A stretch of DNA of 64,000 nt from Sporocytophaga myxococcoides (GCF_000775915.1 NZ_BBLT01000001.1:923878-987877); one strand, 5' to 3'. Counted from the first letter of the stretch, positions 1 through 8,373 are shown. A program made the numbers and translations. Notes: generated from the sequence alone by a model not told the origin.

Positions 1-598
1 GATGAAAGGATAACATTGTTCATGATGTAGAGACGCCATGCTGGCGTCTCAGAAACTGTGATAAAGAGCAATATGATAATTATATCCGGTCATAATGCTT
101 ATTGTAGGCTTTAAATCTTTTTAAGGATGATTTGATGAAAGGATAACATTGTTCATGATGTAGAGACGCCATGCTGGCGTCTCAGAAACTGTGATAAAGA
201 GCAATATGATAATTATATCCGGTCATAATGCTTATTGTAGGCTTTAAATCTTTTTAAGGATGATTCTGATGAAAGGGATAACATTGTTCATGATGTAGAG
301 ACGCCATGCTGGTGTCTCAGAAACTGTGATAAAGAGCAATATGATAATTATATCCGGTCATAATGCTTATTGTAGGCTTTAAATCTTTTTAAGGATGATT
401 CTGATGAAAGGGATAACATTGTTCATGATGTAGAGACGCCATGCTGGTGTCTCAGAAACTGTGATAAAGAGCAATATGATAATTTCATCCGATCATAATG
501 CTTATTGTAGGTTTTAATCCACTTTTCGGATGATTTTGATGAAAAGGATAACATTGTTCAAGGTGGATAGGGAGACGCCAACATGGCGTCTCTACGAA
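1..598. repeat. Tandem array, 133-135 bp unit with internal palindrome (4 full units plus a partial fifth)
   Basis: Units start near 1, 134, 268, 403 and 538, each beginning GATGAAAGGATAACATTG. Each carries a palindrome whose arms are GAGACGCCA and TGGCGTCTC. Units 1 and 2 keep a perfect right arm, while units 3 and 4 share a C-to-T change (GGTGTCTC) and one extra G in the head. This suggests stepwise duplication of neighbouring units. The fifth, partial copy is diverged and ends in a variant palindrome (arms GGAGACGCCA / TGGCGTCTCT). No reading frame spans the array. The array may extend left of the window. Confidence 0.95.
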
Positions 599-715
599 AT
601 TGAACAGGAAATTCCGATCCAATCATCAGTACCTTTTAGGTCCTAAAATGATATTTAACGAAGTGCGTCAGATGTATGAATCCAATTATCAAATCTCATT
701 GACCTTTTGCTCATA

Positions 716-758
716 CTTTAAGCTTTAAGCTTTCAACTTTTAACTTTTCAGCTTTAAT
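716..758. repeat. CTTTAAG/CTTTCAA heptamer tract
   Basis: A short run of degenerate seven-base repeats lies directly at the 3' end of the minus-strand YihY gene. It is preceded by TTTGCTCATACTTTA. A homologous tract with almost the same lead-in sits at 2121-2168, again at the 3' end of a minus-strand gene. Confidence 0.7.
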
Positions 759-1857
759 CCTCATCACCAGGATTTCTATTTTTAGCCTTTAGCTCTCTGT
801 TTCTAATCCATCTCTCAAGCTTAAGGCTATCTCTGTTTTTAGTTTCTGTTCTTTTGGTTCTGTGCCGTACTTTTTCCTCATCAGGAATATCCTTTTCATC
901 TGCCTCTTCTGTTCCGGCGGCAAGACGATCGGCATGATATCCTCTTCGTTGTCCCAGTGGCTCTGGTTCACCAACAGTGGTATCTTTAGCTGTCTGGTGT
1001 TCCATTTCAGAATTTATTTCTGCACCGAGCAGAACACAAATGCTTGTAATCTGAAACCACAGCATCAGGATAATGACAGCAGCTATAGCACCGTAAGTCG
1101 CATCATAATTTCCGAAGTTATTGATGTATAAACTAAACAGAAGAGAAGCACCTATCCATAAGGCAGCAGCTATACATGCACCCCAGCTAACCCACTTGAA
1201 TTTAGGATTATTTCTGTCAGGTGCAATTTTATATATTACAGATAATGAAACAACGATGAATGCAAAAAGCAAAGGCCAACGTGCCAATGAAAGGATATCT
1301 GATACTGTAGAAGGCAATCCAAGTCTATCAATGATAGCTGGAAAACCGATTACCAATGCTGCTGCTACTAATCCTACCAATATTCCCCCCAGAGTAACGG
1401 CAAGGGTTATCCCATTTAACTTAAAGAAATTTCTTTCTTCATTTTCGTTGTAAGCTATATTAATACCATCAAAAAGCGCCTTGGTTCCGGCATTAGCAGA
1501 CCACAGACTAAGCAGAATACTGAAAATCAATGCCAAACCAAGACCCTGTTGAGGGGCGCTGACTATCTTATGTAATTGTGGTCCAATGATATCCTGAGCT
1601 TGTGGCGGCATTACTGCACTTAACTGACTCAATTGTTGTTCTACCTGAGCAGCGTCAAATGCAAGTCCATAAATGGCAACCATAGCGCTCATCAAAGGGA
1701 AAAGCGCCAGAAAGAAATAAAACGCAACCCCTGCTGCTACTATGCTGATATGATCATTGGTAAATTCATCCTTTACCCTTAGAAATATATCTTTCCACCC
1801 TCTTGCGGGGATCTCCTTTGGTCGATCCGCCATCGTTCCTTTATTCCTGCTATCCAT
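754..1857 (-). CDS. YihY/virulence factor BrkB family membrane protein
   Basis: 367 residues. The first ~280 form a hydrophobic core with about six membrane segments, including the family's hallmark start (AAGVAFYFFLALFPLM near residues 41-56) and the YGAIAAVIILMLW segment near residue 256. The rest is a charged, soluble tail rich in Lys/Arg/Glu. The family (UPF0761) sits in the inner membrane; it was once misnamed RNase BN and has no settled biochemical role. The tail of about 85 residues is longer than in the shortest family members and is probably cytoplasmic. The start at 1857 gives a full N-terminus; a Met eight codons later is an alternative. It stands alone, with repeats on both sides. 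Confidence 0.92.
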   Translation of the reverse strand: MDSRNKGTMADRPKEIPARGWKDIFLRVKDEFTNDHISIVAAGVAFYFFLALFPLMSAMVAIYGLAFDAAQVEQQLSQLSAVMPPQAQDIIGPQLHKIVSAPQQGLGLALIFSILLSLWSANAGTKALFDGINIAYNENEERNFFKLNGITLAVTLGGILVGLVAAALVIGFPAIIDRLGLPSTVSDILSLARWPLLFAFIVVSLSVIYKIAPDRNNPKFKWVSWGACIAAALWIGASLLFSLYINNFGNYDATYGAIAAVIILMLWFQITSICVLLGAEINSEMEHQTAKDTTVGEPEPLGQRRGYHADRLAAGTEEADEKDIPDEEKVRHRTKRTETKNRDSLKLERWIRNRELKAKNRNPGDED

Positions 1858-2160
1858 TTCCCATTTTCCCTGTTTCTAAATTGGTAACGGAAAGCTTAAA
1901 AAGATAGTTTAATAAAGCTCCAGAAGTGGTTCATAACGATGCTGTAATCAGTGCCAGGTCATTAATGATTTTTATGGATAGCGTAAGGAAATAAGGTTTC
2001 AAACCAAAGAAAGGCGGCTTAAAAATATCCAGAATCAGGAGAGTGCCACCTCCTGTAAATTTATGAGCGCCTCCCAGATGCCTGAACCACAATTTCAATT
2101 CTCATAGATCTTTGCTCACCTACTTTAAAGTTTAAACTTTAAGCTTTCAACTTTCAACTT
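1858..2160. other. Intergenic region without a recognised gene
   Basis: 303 bases between two minus-strand genes. The right part holds a heptamer repeat tract (2121-2168) that runs into the end of the receiver gene. I see no hairpin terminator or open frame of note. Confidence 0.6.
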
Positions 2161-2168
2161 TCAACTTA
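2121..2168. repeat. CTTTAAG/CTTTCAA heptamer tract, second copy
   Basis: Three consecutive CTTTCAA-type heptamers follow a short inverted CTTTAAAG/CTTTAAG stretch and overlap the last codons of the receiver-domain gene. The tract matches 716-758 and shares its TTTGCTCA lead-in. Confidence 0.7.
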
Positions 2169-2535
2169 ATTTAGCATCTATCAATGCCAGGTGCAGTTCC
2201 TGAAAGTCGACAGGCTTTCCAAAGTACCGGAAAAGCGTACCTTGCTCCATCGCCAGATCCAGTGCAGTGGTATCCGGATGAACGGTGAGTGCAATAATGA
2301 GCGGTGGCGAATCCTTAAAATGTGCTGCACTTACAAACTCAAATCCTGTGACCTCCGGTCGGGGCTGGTCGGCAATGATGATGTCGATCTTTTCGGTATG
2401 CAGGGCAAAGAGCGCATCAATACCTGTTCTATACAGGTGAATATTATATTCCTTAAATTCCCGGAAATAAGCACGGAAAGCATTCAGGTTGTGCTGCTCA
2501 CTATCGACATAGAGCAGGCCGGTTGTGTGTTTCAT
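2161..2535 (-). CDS. Stand-alone response regulator receiver protein
   Basis: 124 residues, a single REC domain with no output domain. Acidic Asp11 (YVD), the likely phospho-acceptor Asp56 in IIIADQ, a Thr in ALTVH and the Lys in FGKPVDF can all be placed. The segment after the acceptor, DQPRPEVTGFEF, closely resembles DQFKPDITGFDF in the receiver at 63270-63659, so the two are paralogues. Single-domain receivers usually pass phosphate within a relay or act by protein contact. No kinase is adjacent. The last codons overlap a repeat tract, so the true C-terminus might have been altered. Confidence 0.88.
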   Translation of the reverse strand: MKHTTGLLYVDSEQHNLNAFRAYFREFKEYNIHLYRTGIDALFALHTEKIDIIIADQPRPEVTGFEFVSAAHFKDSPPLIIALTVHPDTTALDLAMEQGTLFRYFGKPVDFQELHLALIDAKLS

Positions 2536-2744
2536 TCTTAGCTGGTTTTAGACGTTTTAAAAATAGATTTCAGATGGTTCGACCGTTTAGTGCCGGCCGG
2601 ACTGATATTTCCATATATGGCTGATTTTATTAGTTTTGTATAATAAGATCAAAAATAAGTGGTATTTTATTCATGGCAAGAATAAAATATTCATAACAAA
2701 AGAATATCTTATAATGTAAGTATCGGATTAATTTTTAAAGAGTT

Positions 2745-3137
2745 ATGCTAACGTTAGGAACTAAAATAAAGAAAGTAAGAGAGCTAAAAGGTCTGAAACA
2801 GGAATACATGGCAGAGGTATTAGGCATCAGCCAGCCCAGCTACAGCAAAATCGAAACAGACGAGGTGACCGTAAGCCCGGAGAGGCTGGAGCAGATTGCG
2901 AAGGTGCTTCAAGTGAGTGTGCAGGATATATTGGCGTTTGATGAGAAGATTGTTTTTAATGTCATGCAAAAAAAGGATGGTATTTTTAATAATGGCACAC
3001 TCAATCAAAACTTTCCTTCTGATATCAAAGCATTGTATGAGGATAAGATAAAGCTACTACAAGATATTATTGATATGCAGAAGAAGGAAATTGAGATGTA
3101 TAAGAAGGAGATTGATAGGTTGGGAGGGGAGAAGTAG
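2745..3137 (+). CDS. XRE-family helix-turn-helix regulator with C-terminal coiled coil
   Basis: 130 residues. Residues ~5-62 are a Cro/C1-type HTH (KIKKVRELKGLKQEYMAEVL, then ISQPSYSKIE as the recognition helix). A short linker (NNGTLNQNF) and a Lys/Glu-rich coiled coil (~residues 92-127) follow, the latter likely for dimerisation. This arrangement is common in Bacteroidota. The gene is transcribed toward the ATPase-HNH pair but is separated from it by a terminator and 600 bases, so control of that pair is only a possibility. A diverged fragment of the same kind of C-terminus occurs at 62498-62581. Confidence 0.9.
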   Translation: MLTLGTKIKKVRELKGLKQEYMAEVLGISQPSYSKIETDEVTVSPERLEQIAKVLQVSVQDILAFDEKIVFNVMQKKDGIFNNGTLNQNFPSDIKALYEDKIKLLQDIIDMQKKEIEMYKKEIDRLGGEK

Positions 3138-3160
3138 AAGTTTTTTAATATTCTAATGAG

Positions 3161-3211
3161 GAAGGTCGGACAAAACTAAAGATGTATAGTTGTATCCGGC
3201 CTTTTTATTTT
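3161..3211 (+). terminator. Rho-independent terminator after the XRE gene
   Basis: The arms AAGGTCGGA and TCCGGCCTT pair (one G-U) around a loop of about 21 bases, followed by TTTTATTTTT. It lies 24 bases past the XRE stop codon. Confidence 0.75.
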
Positions 3212-3734
3212 TAGAGGGAAATTTTTAAGGTTGCTATTTTATTTAACCAGATGTTGGATTTGAAAGAATAGATACTATAGATCTAATAAATATATCTGAC
3301 TTGTAACTCTTTGGAATATTCGTTCGTAGTAGTATTTGTTTTTTGGGGAATGCTTTTTAAGATTCTTTTTTAAGTTTTTTTGTTTTGGGTATTCTTTTGT
3401 GTTGATCAAAAACTTTTATAAGGAACACTGACGCTAACATATAGGCAGCGTAATTTGTGATAGAAGTCTGTGTTTAGAAATGTCAGGCATTTGTTTAATG
3501 ATTGTTTCCGGACAGACATGATAGAGATTTTTGATGAAGAGGCTATGTCACTTGATAGTCTATTTGGTGATGATTAATTATTGTATAGTATGGACAACAA
3601 AGAATATATAAGGCAGATAAACGCCATATGGCGTTTATGCAAAGTTACCTGCAAGCCTAAGAGACAACTTCTATTCTAAGAATCAAAAACGTGAAATACT
3701 TTTCAAATTGAAACTCACAATCACAAATTAGACA
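3212..3734. other. Long leader region upstream of the ATPase-HNH pair
   Basis: No convincing gene. A short open stretch at 3471-3577 (plus strand) ends in the acidic peptide MSLDSLFGDD and could be the tail of a lost gene. A perfect 22-bp palindrome sits at 3617-3638. The segment after it (GCAAAGTTACCTGCAAGCC) runs into the leader of the ATPase gene. Confidence 0.5.
3617..3638. repeat. Perfect 22-bp palindrome
   Basis: ATAAACGCCAT is followed directly by its exact reverse complement. It lies 97 bases before the ATPase start codon. It could be an operator, or one boundary of a mobile cassette whose other end is the hairpin at 6507-6645. Confidence 0.8.
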
Positions 3735-5651
3735 ATGCTCAAAAGAGAACTTAAAACACAAGCGTTTAACGAAATAATTTCCACACCAAACTTTTTAGGT
3801 AAATATGAGGAGTATGATGGTATTCTTACATTTTTAAGTAAGATTTGGAATTTAAAAGAAATGTCTTCTGAAGATGGACGCTTTAAAAATGCCTATGACG
3901 ACACATATCAACATATTGTAAATAACAATGATTGGACTATAGAATATTTATTTCTAGAGAGATTCAGATTGATTGACGGTGATGAAAATCATTTTATTCT
4001 TTTCCTAGAAACAATCGTAAATCCGACTGTTAGAAAAAGCAAAGAAGAAATCTTACTTTATGTTTCAAAAATAAATGCAATCATTCAGGAGTCAGGATTT
4101 AGATTAATATTGACAACATATTTTGAAGAACTCCCTGTATTTAAATATAAGGCGAATGATGAATTCAATGATTTGCCAATTGAAATCTTAGCAAATAATA
4201 TCCCAATTTACTTATCAACCCAAGAAGGACAAAGAATATACCCTTGTTTTGTATTAAGGTATGACAACTGGAATGACTATGGCTTAAGAACGCTTTTTGA
4301 TTTAACATACTACTCCCAAGTTAATAGTTACACTACAATTGGACAGACAAAAATTATGAAACAAGGGACAAACCCAACTTGGGATTCCCTCTCTGAAACT
4401 TTTACTGGATTATCTAATGATTATTGTTCCTTAGGTCAGAATAAATCATATTATTTTAGATTAAAGCAGCTCTTGGGCAGTAATTACACAAGTTTCTTAC
4501 TGGCATTAAGAGATGTTGCAACTTTTCCTAGAATTTATGAGCTTTTTGAAAATGATGATATTTTCAAAACGTCCCTATTAAGGGAAAATGATAAAGAGCG
4601 TTTGGCTAGAACCATAAGATTTGAAATTGAAGGGATACCTTCAAATGAATATTACAAATTTAATTACACTCATAAACCCCCGTATGCTGAAAACACAATT
4701 GCATTAAATTTTGACTTTGAATACAATACGGACTTTGAACACAGAATTTATGCTTTAATCGGCAAAAATGGAACTGGAAAAACAAGAATCCTATCTTCTT
4801 TGGCTAAAGAGTTATCAGAAAAGGAACCTCAAACTTTTACTCCTAGAAAACCTGTTTATGGAAAAGTCTTTACAGTCTCTTATAGTTTTTTTGACAGATT
4901 TGAAATACCAAATAGAGACGCATCATTCAATTATGTTTACTGTGGACTTAAGAAAAGTGATAATACATGGAAATCGGACGATGATTTATTAGCAGGTTTC
5001 TACCAATCAGTTGCCCTAATTAAAAGAAAGAATTTGGAAAACGATTGGTATAAAATTCTAAGCAATTTCATTATTGTCGACATTTTAGATATTGCATTTG
5101 AAAAAGTTGAAGATTTCATAAATCCTTATAATTACGTTTTTAAGGAAGATAAATTTAGCGAGATACGAAAACATCTTAGTTCTGGTCAAAGTATAATCTT
5201 GTTTATGGTAAGCGAAATACTTTCACAAATAAGATATGATTCACTAATTCTTTTCGATGAACCCGAAACGCATTTGCATCCAAATGCAATAAGTGCATTA
5301 CTAAACACTTTGTTTGATTTGGTGAAAAGATTTCAATCCTTTTGTGTAATTGCTACTCATTCTCCAATAATAATTCAAGAAATACCAGCAAGAAATATTT
5401 TCGTAATTGAACGTGAAAATAATTTAGCCTATATCAGAAATTTAGAACGAGAATCGTTTGGCGAAAACTTAACTGTAATAACCCAAGAGATTTTTGGAAA
5501 CAGAGAAGTCCCGAGGCATTTCATAAATCTAATTTCTGAATTGGTTTCGAAAGGTAAATCGTATGAAGAAATATTGACAATCCTTGAAACTGATAACCTA
5601 CCAGTATCTTCAAATGTACGTTTATATATAAAAGCCCTAATGCCTGAATAA
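3735..5651 (+). CDS. AAA/ABC-type ATPase, probable defence protein paired with an HNH nuclease
   Basis: 638 residues. The ATPase core is in the C-terminal half: Walker A GKNGTGKT (~residues 343-350), an ABC-like signature LSSGQ (~479), Walker B LILFDEPETHLHP (~503-515) and the switch histidine in IATHSP (~539). This set marks the SMC/OLD-like AAA_15/AAA_21 group. The first ~335 residues match no motif I know. The gene is followed after 3 bases by an HNH nuclease gene. That pairing is the logic of Septu (PtuA ATPase with PtuB HNH nuclease), an anti-phage system. As I recall, canonical PtuA starts close to its Walker A motif, so the long N-terminal region would be unusual. No TOPRIM motif was seen. 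Septu-like is inference. Confidence 0.85.
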   Translation: MLKRELKTQAFNEIISTPNFLGKYEEYDGILTFLSKIWNLKEMSSEDGRFKNAYDDTYQHIVNNNDWTIEYLFLERFRLIDGDENHFILFLETIVNPTVRKSKEEILLYVSKINAIIQESGFRLILTTYFEELPVFKYKANDEFNDLPIEILANNIPIYLSTQEGQRIYPCFVLRYDNWNDYGLRTLFDLTYYSQVNSYTTIGQTKIMKQGTNPTWDSLSETFTGLSNDYCSLGQNKSYYFRLKQLLGSNYTSFLLALRDVATFPRIYELFENDDIFKTSLLRENDKERLARTIRFEIEGIPSNEYYKFNYTHKPPYAENTIALNFDFEYNTDFEHRIYALIGKNGTGKTRILSSLAKELSEKEPQTFTPRKPVYGKVFTVSYSFFDRFEIPNRDASFNYVYCGLKKSDNTWKSDDDLLAGFYQSVALIKRKNLENDWYKILSNFIIVDILDIAFEKVEDFINPYNYVFKEDKFSEIRKHLSSGQSIILFMVSEILSQIRYDSLILFDEPETHLHPNAISALLNTLFDLVKRFQSFCVIATHSPIIIQEIPARNIFVIERENNLAYIRNLERESFGENLTVITQEIFGNREVPRHFINLISELVSKGKSYEEILTILETDNLPVSSNVRLYIKALMPE

Positions 5652-5654
5652 TAA

Positions 5655-6494
5655 ATGAAAAATTTAAAACCCTATAAAGAGGAATGCTTTGAAATACACA
5701 AGAAAGCAGTCAATAAAAAACATACAGGTGAATTAAAGTCAAGGCTTGAATTACTTAATCCTCTTGTTGAAAATGAATACAAGTCCTTCGATGAAAGATT
5801 TAGCCAAAAGGAATTACATAAATTAGTTTCTAATGCAACTCTATATGCGGCAAAAGAAGACCTGACAACCTTATACAGCTATCAAAGTAGCGTAATTAAA
5901 TCAGTAAGGGAGAGCATTCGAAAATTACAAGTTAAAACCATCATAAGTACGTGTCAAAACTGTACAATAGATTCTGCAAATTCATTTGACCATGTATTAC
6001 CTAAATCAAAATTCCCTGAATTCATAGTAAATCCTAAGAATCTATTTCCTTGCTGTACAACATGTAATTCTCACAAATTAAATGCTATAAGTGAAGACGG
6101 CAATGACGTTTTTTTAAATTTATATTTAGATGAACTGCCTATAATACAATATTTATTCGTTGATGTATTTTTAGATAAGTACAGTGAACTAAACTTCCGG
6201 TACTATTTAAGCAACACAGATAATAAAATCAATTCAGATTTCTTTAATGTAATTAATAACCATTATACCAAACTTCATTTATTTGAAAGAATGAGGTTGA
6301 AGTCAATTGAATATATAAGTGAACTTGAAACAAAAATTCTAACATTTAGACATAGGCTTTCGTTGGACACAATCATAAATGACATTACTAATGCTACAAA
6401 TCATGACAAAGAGGCATATGGGCATAACTATTGGAGGTGTATACTTGAAATTGCTTTAATAAATTCACCTTTGTTTATTGACAAATATAAATAG
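5655..6494 (+). CDS. HNH endonuclease, partner of the upstream ATPase
   Basis: 279 residues. A treble-clef HNH motif is clear: CQNC (~98-101), the catalytic FDHVLPKSKFPEF segment (~110-122), then NPKNLFPCCTTCNSHK (~125-140), so two CxxC knuckles bind a structural zinc around the DH pair. The flanking regions are helical and unrecognised. Start and spacing (3 bases after the ATPase stop) imply one transcript and probably a complex. In Septu-type systems the nuclease is held or triggered by the ATPase and cuts DNA; this role is inferred from family and context. A long hairpin follows within 30 bases of the stop codon. Confidence 0.88.
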   Translation: MKNLKPYKEECFEIHKKAVNKKHTGELKSRLELLNPLVENEYKSFDERFSQKELHKLVSNATLYAAKEDLTTLYSYQSSVIKSVRESIRKLQVKTIISTCQNCTIDSANSFDHVLPKSKFPEFIVNPKNLFPCCTTCNSHKLNAISEDGNDVFLNLYLDELPIIQYLFVDVFLDKYSELNFRYYLSNTDNKINSDFFNVINNHYTKLHLFERMRLKSIEYISELETKILTFRHRLSLDTIINDITNATNHDKEAYGHNYWRCILEIALINSPLFIDKYK

Positions 6495-6506
6495 GCAACG
6501 AAAGAA

Positions 6507-6645
6507 GGCCAGCAGGTAACAGCGGTTTGGCGTAATGGCGGGTGCAGTGCTTCGTATTACAGTTTTGTGGTAGGTTCAAGTGCAGTTATTCGATTGAACA
6601 TTTGTGCTAAAAATCCGCCACTACGCCAAGCCGCAAAACGTTGGC
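6507..6645. repeat. Long imperfect hairpin, attC-like, bounding the ATPase-HNH unit
   Basis: GCGGTTTGGCGTAATGGCGG (6522-6541) pairs with CCGCCACTACGCCAAGCCGC (6615-6634), 18 of 20 positions complementary across a ~73-base loop. Outside it GGCCAGC and CGTTGGC extend the stem with bulges. The extent, bulged stem and place between unrelated genes resemble integron attC sites and the hairpin elements seen between orphan genes in Bacteroidota. The canonical GTTRRRY core is not exact here, so recombination activity is unproven. Confidence 0.7.
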
Positions 6646-6675
6646 AGTAATTAAAAACACCTTGAATAGAATAAA

Positions 6676-6882
6676 ATGGATGCAATAACTGAATTAATAC
6701 TCAGACAACTAGCGCAAACAATCGAGAACGCGAAGGACAAAATTAAGGATTACACCTCAAAGATTGCCAATGAAAAAGTCGCGAAAAAAAGGCAAATTCT
6801 AGAGCTTCGTAAGGAGATTGAGCAGCTTCGAGTTGAGATGAAAATAAGAGAAGGTAAAATCATTCAGTTAAACAACAATTAG
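6676..6882 (+). CDS. Small coiled-coil protein, unknown function
   Basis: 68 residues, nearly all one amphipathic helix rich in Lys, Glu, Gln and Ile/Leu with heptad spacing (KKRQILELRKEIEQLRVEM). No Cys, no signal peptide. It is the first of three closely spaced plus-strand genes (5 and 10 base gaps) that start right after the long hairpin, so the three are probably co-transcribed and may work together. I do not recognise the family. Confidence 0.65.
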   Translation: MDAITELILRQLAQTIENAKDKIKDYTSKIANEKVAKKRQILELRKEIEQLRVEMKIREGKIIQLNNN

Positions 6883-6887
6883 AATTT

Positions 6888-7103
6888 ATGCCAAACCCCA
6901 AACGAGATATTACATTTTCCATTGATACTCTGTTCGATATGCAATTCAACAATCACGTACATAAATTCTTTGTGTTGTTCGAAGAGCTAATTGATGATGG
7001 ATTTGTATTGCAATTCGCGAGAAATGATGAAGTACTAACAATCATAAAAGATAAGGGACACTTGAAGAATTTTAAAAAATCCCTCAATCTGACATTAGAC
7101 TAA
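6888..7103 (+). CDS. Small hypothetical protein
   Basis: 71 residues, mixed charge, no membrane segment or signal peptide. The middle (HKFFVLFEELIDDGFVLQFARND) looks like a compact alpha/beta fold. It lies 5 bases after the coiled-coil gene and 10 bases before the next, so it is the middle of a three-gene unit. Function unknown. Confidence 0.65.
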   Translation: MPNPKRDITFSIDTLFDMQFNNHVHKFFVLFEELIDDGFVLQFARNDEVLTIIKDKGHLKNFKKSLNLTLD

Positions 7104-7113
7104 AAAGCGCAAA

Positions 7114-7734
7114 ATGAATGAATTAGCATTAGAATACTTTTTTTTTAATCTCCCTATTTATAAGCCTGTTCAAGTCACAGAAAATTGGGATGATTTCATT
7201 TTCTTACTAAACCTTGGACGTGGACATAATCAACAGGACATTGAAGGATATAATCCATTCAGAAAAACTGAATCTACCTTTGGCGGGTGGAGTAATATTA
7301 AAGAAAGTATCGAATACTTCACCAAATACGGTGGTACCGATAGAATTGGAATAAAGTGCAAGAGATATGGAGATGTTCTTGATTTTTTCATTCATTACAA
7401 CGCTGACAAACATATTTTAATGAAAGTTGGACAGTTTCCTTCAGTTGCCGATTTTCATATTCAGGAATTAAAAAAGTATCAAAAGGTACTTAACAAGGAA
7501 AAGCTTAAGGAATTTAGTAAAGGAATTGGCTTAGCGGCAAATGGCGTTGGGATAGGTTCATTTGTTTACCTAAGAAGAATTTTTGAACACCTTATTTGGG
7601 ATTCCTTTGATCAACATAAAAATGATATAAACAAAGACGAGAAGGAGTTTGTGACATTGCGAATGGAAGATAAAATTGAATCACTGCTCCCCGGCCTGTG
7701 GCACACAGGCCGGAATCTATCCATAACCAACTAA
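7114..7734 (+). pseudogene. Conserved hypothetical protein, 3' end replaced by a REP element
   Basis: The frame runs 206 codons, but the last ~16 (LLPGLWHTGRNLSITN) are simply the REP hairpin at 7685-7727 read through. The same peptide (LLPGLWHT) appears in an antisense frame across the partner REP copy. The native protein therefore probably extended beyond residue ~190 and was cut by the transposase/REP insertion. No continuation is visible to the right of the element. The preserved segment GLAANGVGIGSFVYLRRIFEHLI is helical and recalls a conserved hypothetical family of unknown role. It is third in a three-gene unit, and the product may still be made in shortened form. Confidence 0.7.
7685..7727 (+). 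repeat. REP hairpin, left copy flanking the Y1 transposase
   Basis: A perfect stem CCGGCCTGTG / CACAGGCCGG with loop GCA (7691-7713) is followed by GAATCTATCCA. It is the inverted partner of 8374-8415, with the transposase gene between them, as expected for a REP doublet (BIME) served by a RAYT enzyme. Confidence 0.9.
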
Positions 7735-8291
7735 CCAAAATATTCTCTATAATCTGTAATAAAGGAATACCTTTTCTCTCCTGCCAAATAAAAGCCAGCA
7801 GAAGACCATTGATATTCTTCGGGGCTCTTGGCTAAATTCCATTTTGCCCCTAATGGATTGTTATGAATATAATCTATCTTTTGTTCCACCTTTTTCTTAC
7901 TGTCCATCAGAATCGCCATTGGATCTCTTTGCCATATCCTAAAATCTCTTTCTTTGCTCTTTTCAATGAAATGATCCAATACCTTGGGATGTTTTTTTTT
8001 CATATCTTTAACAAAATAATGGGCAGTTTCCTTATTAAAACTAGCATGTGGCTTTTCTTTTCCGTTCAGTTTATTAAGTTTCCAAATTATGTGAAGATGA
8101 TTCGGCATAATAACAAAACAATAAATTGTAATTAATTGCTTCTCTACCTGCCTCTTCATCACATCAATGATGTATTCCTTATACTTATCCTGTTTAAGCA
8201 ATAACTTCCAATCTTTGACGGTACTTGTCCAAAAGTAAACTTCCTGAAGACTCATCTGGGAGATGCGTCGCTCTTTGAATATTTTTTCCAT
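7731..8291 (-). CDS. REP-associated tyrosine transposase (IS200-like Y1, RAYT)
   Basis: 186 residues. The HUH motif is clear in YCFVIMPNHLHIIWKL (His-Leu-His), and the catalytic Tyr lies in KIDYIHNNPLGAKWNL, followed by the family ending EEYQWSS. The enzyme makes single-strand cuts at REP hairpins and can spread them or be co-opted by the host. It is framed by inverted REP copies at 7685-7727 and 8374-8415. Length and motifs look intact. Three decayed relatives lie at 17431, 17685 and 19221. The stop codon falls 3 bases from the left REP copy, so the element is compact. Confidence 0.95.
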   Translation of the reverse strand: MEKIFKERRISQMSLQEVYFWTSTVKDWKLLLKQDKYKEYIIDVMKRQVEKQLITIYCFVIMPNHLHIIWKLNKLNGKEKPHASFNKETAHYFVKDMKKKHPKVLDHFIEKSKERDFRIWQRDPMAILMDSKKKVEQKIDYIHNNPLGAKWNLAKSPEEYQWSSAGFYLAGEKRYSFITDYREYFG

Positions 8292-8373
8292 AGTTGATTT
8301 AGCTGATTGAAAGTAAAGATAAAAATTATTGGTCGGTTTGAAAAAAGATTCTGTTGAGGGATATTGTTATTCA

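Noticed and set aside
1..598. CRISPR array
   Set aside because: Units are 133-135 bp and nearly identical along their full length, with no variable spacers and no cas genes.
3212..3734. Possible retron-type RNA upstream of the ATPase
   Set aside because: No reverse transcriptase gene is present and the only structure seen is the 22-bp palindrome.
6507..6645. A tRNA or riboswitch at the long hairpin
   Set aside because: No cloverleaf or known riboswitch core; the bulged stem and large loop fit an attC-like element better.
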